Source: an uncultured Oscillibacter sp.
Lineage (GTDB): Bacteria > Bacillota > Clostridia > Oscillospirales > Oscillospiraceae
Length of the DNA: 9,584 nt
Assembly (NCBI GenBank): GCA_900770295.1
Contig: CAAGJQ010000033.1
Span: 1-9,584 of the forward strand
Direction: 5' to 3'
Shown: positions 6,320 to 9,584 of the stretch, one piece after another
How the letters are laid out: every line of letters starts with the position of its first letter
Numbering within the stretch: the first letter of the stretch is position 1
The notes under the pieces: model-generated
Told to the model about the DNA's origin: nothing
The model's database searches: none
The model's input: only the letters and a program-made list of their open reading frames with translations
Position numbers and translations under genes: made by a program

Positions 6320-6982
6320 ATGGAACAGACCATGCCCGGCTATCGGAAAATCGACCTGGAGACCTGGCCCCGGCGGGAGCACTACCGCTATTACCGGGAG
6401 TTTTTGAAGTGCGGCTACTCCATCACCGCCCGGCTGGACGTGACGGAGGCGGTGCGCTTTGCCCGGGCCCAAAAGAAGCGCTTTTTCGGCTGCTTTCTCT
6501 ACGCGGCGGCCCGGGCCGTCAACTCCATGGACGAGATGAAGATGATGACGGCGCCGGACGGGACGCCGGGCATCTGGGACGAGGTCCATCTGAATTTCAC
6601 CGTGTTCCACAAGGATGACGGGACCTTCAGCGACCTCTGGACCGCCTATGACCCGGATTTTGAGACCTTCTACCGGGAGTGGGAGCGGGTGACGGAGACC
6701 TACGGCGACTGCCACGGCATCAAGGGCCGTCCCGGCCAGCCGCCCAACTTCTTCTGCATCAGCTGCGTGCCCTGGCTGGACTACACGGGTTACAGCACCC
6801 ACACGGTGGGGGAACCGGCGCTGTTCCCCATCATCACCTTCGGAAAATACACGGAGGAGGCGGGGCGGCTGACCCTGCCCGCCACCGTGACCATCGCCCA
6901 CGCCGCCTCGGACGGCTACCACACCAGCCAGCTCTTCCGGAGGCTCCAGGAGCGGCTGGACGATTTCGGCGGGATGGCGTAA
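6320..6982 (+). CDS. CatA-type acetyltransferase (chloramphenicol O-acetyltransferase family)
   Basis: A 220-residue cytoplasmic enzyme of the trimeric CatA fold, which transfers acetyl from acetyl-CoA to a hydroxyl group. Hallmarks sit at nearly the numbering of classical enzymes: WPRREHYRYY (16-25) with the structural R18, S148 in ISCVPW (147-152), and the catalytic HAASDG (194-199) giving the HxxxDG motif with H194 and D198. The residue before the catalytic histidine is alanine rather than the usual second histidine. The segment WDEVHLNFTVFHKD (86-99) is also family-typical. The length is the usual 210-220. Whether it inactivates chloramphenicol or acts on another substrate cannot be told from sequence; chromosomal CatA-like proteins of gut Clostridia are mostly untested. 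AAAGGGGG at 6304-6311 supports the start. It probably shares a transcript with the aminotransferase 57 bases downstream. Confidence 0.9.
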   Translation: MEQTMPGYRKIDLETWPRREHYRYYREFLKCGYSITARLDVTEAVRFARAQKKRFFGCFLYAAARAVNSMDEMKMMTAPDGTPGIWDEVHLNFTVFHKDDGTFSDLWTAYDPDFETFYREWERVTETYGDCHGIKGRPGQPPNFFCISCVPWLDYTGYSTHTVGEPALFPIITFGKYTEEAGRLTLPATVTIAHAASDGYHTSQLFRRLQERLDDFGGMA

Positions 6983-6985
6983 GCG

Positions 6986-7009
6986 CTGAAAAGGAAAAGA
7001 CCTTTTCAG
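6986..7009 (+). other. Intercistronic hairpin
   Basis: CTGAAAAGG (6986-6994) pairs perfectly with CCTTTTCAG (7001-7009) around a 6-base loop, between the acetyltransferase stop codon and the aminotransferase ribosome site. It has no T-run after it and is only modestly stable, so it is more likely an RNA-processing or stability element, or chance, than a terminator. Confidence 0.4.
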
Positions 7010-7039
7010 AATATCCCGGAGTGAACCAGGAGGAGAGAC

Positions 7040-8206
7040 ATGAACCGGAGAATCGAGACCATGCGCCCATCCGCCTCCATGATGCTGATGGGGAGAGCCA
7101 GGGAGATGCAGAAAAAGGACCCCACGGTCATCGGACTGGCCGGCGGCGAGCCGGACTTTCCCACCCCGGACCGGATCTCCATGGCGGCCATCCGCGCCCT
7201 GACGGCGGGGGACACCCACTACATGGCGGGCCCCGGCATCCCGGAGCTGCGGCTGGCCATCCAGAAAAAGCTGCGGGAGGAGAACGGCGTCCGGTGCGAC
7301 CCGGACTGCGTTCTGGTGACGCCCGGCGGCAAGAACGCTATCTATCTGGCGGTGCAGGCGGTGCTGAACGAGGGGGACGAGGCCATCGTCCTGGACCCCG
7401 CGTGGGTGTCCTACGAGCCCATCGTCCAGGCCGCCGGCGGCGTGACGGTGAAGGTGAAGCTGGACTACCGGCGGGACTACCGCATCACGGCGGAGGCGCT
7501 GGAGGCGTCCTGCACGGACAGGACACGGCTCCTGATCATCAACTACCCCAATAACCCCACCGGCCGCATCCTCCACGCGGACGAGGCGGAGGTGCTGGAG
7601 CGGTTCCTGCTGGCCCACCCGCAGGTCTATCTGCTGTCGGACGAGGTCTATGAGCGCATCGTGTACGACGGGGCGCGGAGTATCAGCATGGGCTCCCGGA
7701 CCGCCGTGGCGGACCGGGTCATCACGGTGAACGGCCTGTCCAAGAGCGCCGCCATGACCGGCTGGCGGGTGGGCTATCTGGCGTCCTGCCGGGAGGTGTT
7801 TGACGCGGCGTACAAGCTGTACCAGCACAGTCTGACCTGCATGAGCGGCTTTGTGCAGAGGGGGGCCGTGGAGGCCTTTGCCTGCCGGCGGGAGATGGAG
7901 GAGATGCGACAGGCGTATGCGCGGCGGCGGGATATGTTCACCTCCGCCCTGAACAGCATCCCCGGCGTCCGCTGCCAGCCCCCGGAGGGCGCGTTCTACG
8001 CCTGGGTGTACTTCGACATCCCGGGCATGGACTCCATGCAGATCTGCGAGTACCTGATGGAGCACGCCGGCGTGGTGGGCATGCCGGGCAGCGCCTACGG
8101 CGAGGAGGCGGCCTGCTGCATGCGGTTCTCCTTCGCGGCGGCGGACAGGGATCTGGAGCTGGCGGCCGGGAAGATCCGGGCGGCGATGGAACAGCTGAAC
8201 CGCTGA
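7040..8206 (+). CDS. Class I/II PLP-dependent aminotransferase (aspartate aminotransferase-like)
   Basis: A 388-residue cytoplasmic fold-type I transaminase, which moves an amino group from an amino acid to a 2-oxo acid through pyridoxal phosphate. Cofactor residues are all visible: N172 in YPNNPTG (169-175), D201 and Y204 in SDEVYERI (200-207), the Schiff-base lysine K235 in NGLSKSAAMTGWR (231-243), and R243 for the phosphate. R362 in MRFSF (361-365) corresponds to the arginine that holds the substrate carboxylate. GGEPDF (35-40) near the N terminus and the length match the AspC/PatA subgroup of Clostridia and Bacillus. Specificity (aspartate, aromatic, or another amino acid) cannot be fixed. 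AGGAGGAGA at 7029-7037 supports the start. It follows the CatA-like gene by 57 bases with no clear promoter of its own. Confidence 0.94.
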   Translation: MNRRIETMRPSASMMLMGRAREMQKKDPTVIGLAGGEPDFPTPDRISMAAIRALTAGDTHYMAGPGIPELRLAIQKKLREENGVRCDPDCVLVTPGGKNAIYLAVQAVLNEGDEAIVLDPAWVSYEPIVQAAGGVTVKVKLDYRRDYRITAEALEASCTDRTRLLIINYPNNPTGRILHADEAEVLERFLLAHPQVYLLSDEVYERIVYDGARSISMGSRTAVADRVITVNGLSKSAAMTGWRVGYLASCREVFDAAYKLYQHSLTCMSGFVQRGAVEAFACRREMEEMRQAYARRRDMFTSALNSIPGVRCQPPEGAFYAWVYFDIPGMDSMQICEYLMEHAGVVGMPGSAYGEEAACCMRFSFAAADRDLELAAGKIRAAMEQLNR

Positions 8207-8218
8207 ATACATGAGACG

Positions 8219-8255
8219 CCCCCGGAGCGGATGCGTTGCGCATCCGCCCCGGGGG
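8219..8255. terminator. Shared hairpin between convergent genes
   Basis: CCCCCGG (8219-8225) pairs with CCGGGGG (8249-8255) and GCGGATGCG (8227-8235) with CGCATCCGC (8239-8247): a 16-bp stem with a single mismatch (A8226/C8248) and a TTG loop. It sits midway between the stop codons of the aminotransferase (8206) and glycerate kinase (8281), so it can serve both. Neither side has more than two T residues, so it is not a classical intrinsic terminator. Confidence 0.6.
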
Positions 8256-8280
8256 TTCGTGCATATATGGAGAGACAGCC

Positions 8281-9396
8281 TCACAGCGCCAGCAGCCGCA
8301 GCACGGCGTCCGTCAGGAATTCCAGACTGGCGGCGCCGGTCTCCCGGACCTCCTCAAAGGTGCAGACGCCCTGCACCGCGCTGAAAATGGCGGAGATGCC
8401 GCAGCCGTAAAGGGCGTCGGCCCCCTTTCCCACGGAGCCGCACAGGGCCGCGCAGGGGACGCCGGCGGCCTTGCAGCGCAGGCCCACCGTGCCGGGGACC
8501 TTGCCGTGGGCGCTCTGCCAGTCGATGCGGCCCTCGCCGGTGAGGACGATATCGGTCTCTTTCAGCAGCTCATCGAAGCCCACGCTGTCCAGCAGCAGCT
8601 CCGCCCCGGGCATCAGCCTGCCGCCCAGAAAGGCGCGGAGGGCGGCGCCCAGTCCGCCGGCGGCGCCGCTGCCGGGGAGGTCCGCCACGGGGATGCCGCA
8701 AAATCGGGTGAGGACCTGGGCAAAATGGGCCATCCCGGCCTCCAGCCGGGCCAGCATCTCCTCACCGGCGCCCTTCTGGGGGCCGAAGGTGTAGGTGGCA
8801 CCGTGCTCGCCCAGCAGCGGGTTGTCCACGTCGCAGGCCACCCGCAGGTCCAGCTCCGGGAGCGTCTCCGGCGGGACGATCTCCTCGATCAGCCCCAGAT
8901 GCTTCGCCAGAGGCTCCACCGGGCGTCCCGCACCGTCCAGAAACCGGAAGCCCAGGGCGGCGGCCATGCCGATGCCGCAGTCGTTGGTGCAGCTGCCGCC
9001 GATGCCGAGAAGAATTTTCCGGATGCCGCCCCGAGCGGCGTGCAGCAGCAGCTCCCCCACGCCGTAAGTGGAGGTCTCCAGCGGGTTTTCCCGGCCCGCC
9101 ACCAGGGGGAGGCCCGCCGCTGCCGCCATCTCCATGACGGCGCTGCCGTCCGGCAGGACGCCGTAGACCGCCTCCACCGTGCCGCCCAGCGGCCCGGTGA
9201 CCGGGACAGTGACCCGCCGGCCGCCCATGATGCCCAGATAGGACTCCACCATGCCCTCGCCGCCGTCGGCCATGGGAATGGCCCGGATGACCGCGTCGGG
9301 GATGTGTTTTCGGATGACGGCGGATTCGATGGCGCAGACCTCCTGGGCGGAGAGGGTGCCTTTAAAGGAGTCGGGTGCCAGTAAAAATCGTTTCAT
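8281..9396 (-). CDS. glxK: Glycerate 2-kinase (GlxK/GarK family)
   Basis: A 371-residue cytoplasmic kinase that phosphorylates D-glycerate with ATP; relatives in E. coli yield 2-phosphoglycerate, feeding lower glycolysis from glycerate, glyoxylate, glucarate or serine breakdown. Family blocks occur in order: APDSFKGTLSA (7-17), PMADGGEG (41-48), GIGGSCTNDCGIG (131-143), CDVDNPL (188-194), TYTFGPQKGA (201-210), GSGAAGGLG (242-250) and TGEGRID (286-292). Length is normal for the family. The start at 9396 has GGAGG 6 bases upstream (plus 9403-9407); the longer frame to 9483 runs into repeat DNA and is unlikely. The gene is convergent with the aminotransferase. No hydroxypyruvate reductase, permease or CdaR-like regulator is visible nearby, so the source of glycerate is unknown. 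I find no convincing promoter between the start and the repeat at 9476. Confidence 0.94.
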   Translation of the reverse strand: MKRFLLAPDSFKGTLSAQEVCAIESAVIRKHIPDAVIRAIPMADGGEGMVESYLGIMGGRRVTVPVTGPLGGTVEAVYGVLPDGSAVMEMAAAAGLPLVAGRENPLETSTYGVGELLLHAARGGIRKILLGIGGSCTNDCGIGMAAALGFRFLDGAGRPVEPLAKHLGLIEEIVPPETLPELDLRVACDVDNPLLGEHGATYTFGPQKGAGEEMLARLEAGMAHFAQVLTRFCGIPVADLPGSGAAGGLGAALRAFLGGRLMPGAELLLDSVGFDELLKETDIVLTGEGRIDWQSAHGKVPGTVGLRCKAAGVPCAALCGSVGKGADALYGCGISAIFSAVQGVCTFEEVRETGAASLEFLTDAVLRLLAL

Positions 9397-9475
9397 GGGA
9401 GACCTCCGATCTGTCAAATGGCGTCGGGGACGTTGGCGCATGGAAAAGAGCGCGGCTGTTTTGTATTCATACGAT

Positions 9476-9509
9476 TCTTCCATAGAAAATGGATATTTTC
9501 TATGGAAGA
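9476..9509. repeat. Perfect 15-bp inverted repeat beside the right repeat copy
   Basis: TCTTCCATAGAAAAT (9476-9490) pairs without mismatch with 9495-9509 around the loop GGAT. It abuts the right copy of the 71-bp repeat with only four bases between. It resembles in design, but not in sequence, the AT-rich hairpin at 76-102 beside the left copy, and may be another module of the same repeat element. It lies upstream of the glycerate kinase gene and could affect its expression. Confidence 0.85.
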
Positions 9510-9513
9510 GGCG

Positions 9514-9584
9514 CCGCTGAGCGCGTCGCCCATTTGTGCCAGAGGCACAAATGCCGTCTCATAAGACTTCAACGCGTCTTCGGC
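9514..9584. repeat. Right copy of the 71-bp direct repeat
   Basis: Identical to bases 1-71, in the same orientation, and running to the last base of the window. It includes the same 10-bp hairpin (9531-9540 with 9544-9553). Here the sequence before the repeat is visible: GGCG precedes it, so the element may begin at GGCGCCGCTGAGCG (9510-9523), which contains the palindrome GGCGCC. Confidence 0.9.

Noticed and set aside
6986..7009. Terminator between the acetyltransferase and aminotransferase genes
   Set aside because: The hairpin is AT-rich and has no T-run after it, and no promoter is seen before the aminotransferase, so the two genes are more likely co-transcribed.
6107..8284. A 725-codon open frame on the minus strand across three plus-strand genes
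   Set aside because: It spans the end of the PII-like gene, the acetyltransferase and the aminotransferase, contains no recognisable domain and is rich in H, R, G and P. The plus-strand genes have ribosome sites, catalytic motifs, a terminator and a promoter.
1..9584. Composite transposon or integrated element bounded by the 71-bp repeats
   Set aside because: No transposase, integrase, resolvase or other mobility gene lies between the repeats, and codon use and gene style look uniform.

Overview
The window is GC-rich (by eye about 60%), densely coding DNA. Its strong AGGAGG-type ribosome binding sites, short intergenic gaps, rubrerythrin and Na+/phosphate importer with a PhoU-like tail suggest an anaerobic high-GC member of the Clostridia (Oscillospiraceae-like, for example the Flavonifractor/Oscillibacter/Dysosmobacter group). 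That placement is inferred from gene content and style, not from a marker gene. No phage, transposase, plasmid replication or CRISPR genes are present.

Layout. Positions 1-120 hold a gene-free, highly palindromic repeat. Then come three minus-strand genes, each apparently its own transcription unit: rubrerythrin (200-814), a Na+/phosphate cotransporter with a C-terminal PhoU-like domain (937-2685), and a patatin-like lipid hydrolase of the YjjU type (2909-3796). A divergent promoter region (3797-3970) leads into plus-strand genes: a duplicated DUF1538 membrane transporter (3971-5515), then 26 bases later a tandem-domain PII-like protein (5542-6207), closed by a strong terminator. A new promoter starts a second plus-strand unit: a CatA-type acetyltransferase (6320-6982) and a class I PLP aminotransferase (7040-8206). 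A large hairpin separates this from the convergent minus-strand glycerate 2-kinase (8281-9396). The last ~110 bases are again palindromic repeat DNA.

The first 71 bases are repeated exactly, in the same orientation, as the last 71 bases. The repeat carries a perfect 10-bp hairpin, and further hairpins lie beside both copies. The best explanation is a dispersed, structured intergenic repeat family that bounds the sequenced piece on both sides. A circular molecule is possible but not favoured by the gene content.

How the genes may work together. The most suggestive unit is the DUF1538 transporter with its PII-like partner: PII-type proteins often sit beside and gate membrane transporters, and here both proteins are visibly built from two homologous halves. 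The other genes look like independent metabolic or stress functions: peroxide detoxification, phosphate uptake, lipid turnover, acyl transfer, amino-acid transamination and glycerate use. I see no large new defence or mobile system; the transporter/PII pair and the structured repeat deserve the closest look.
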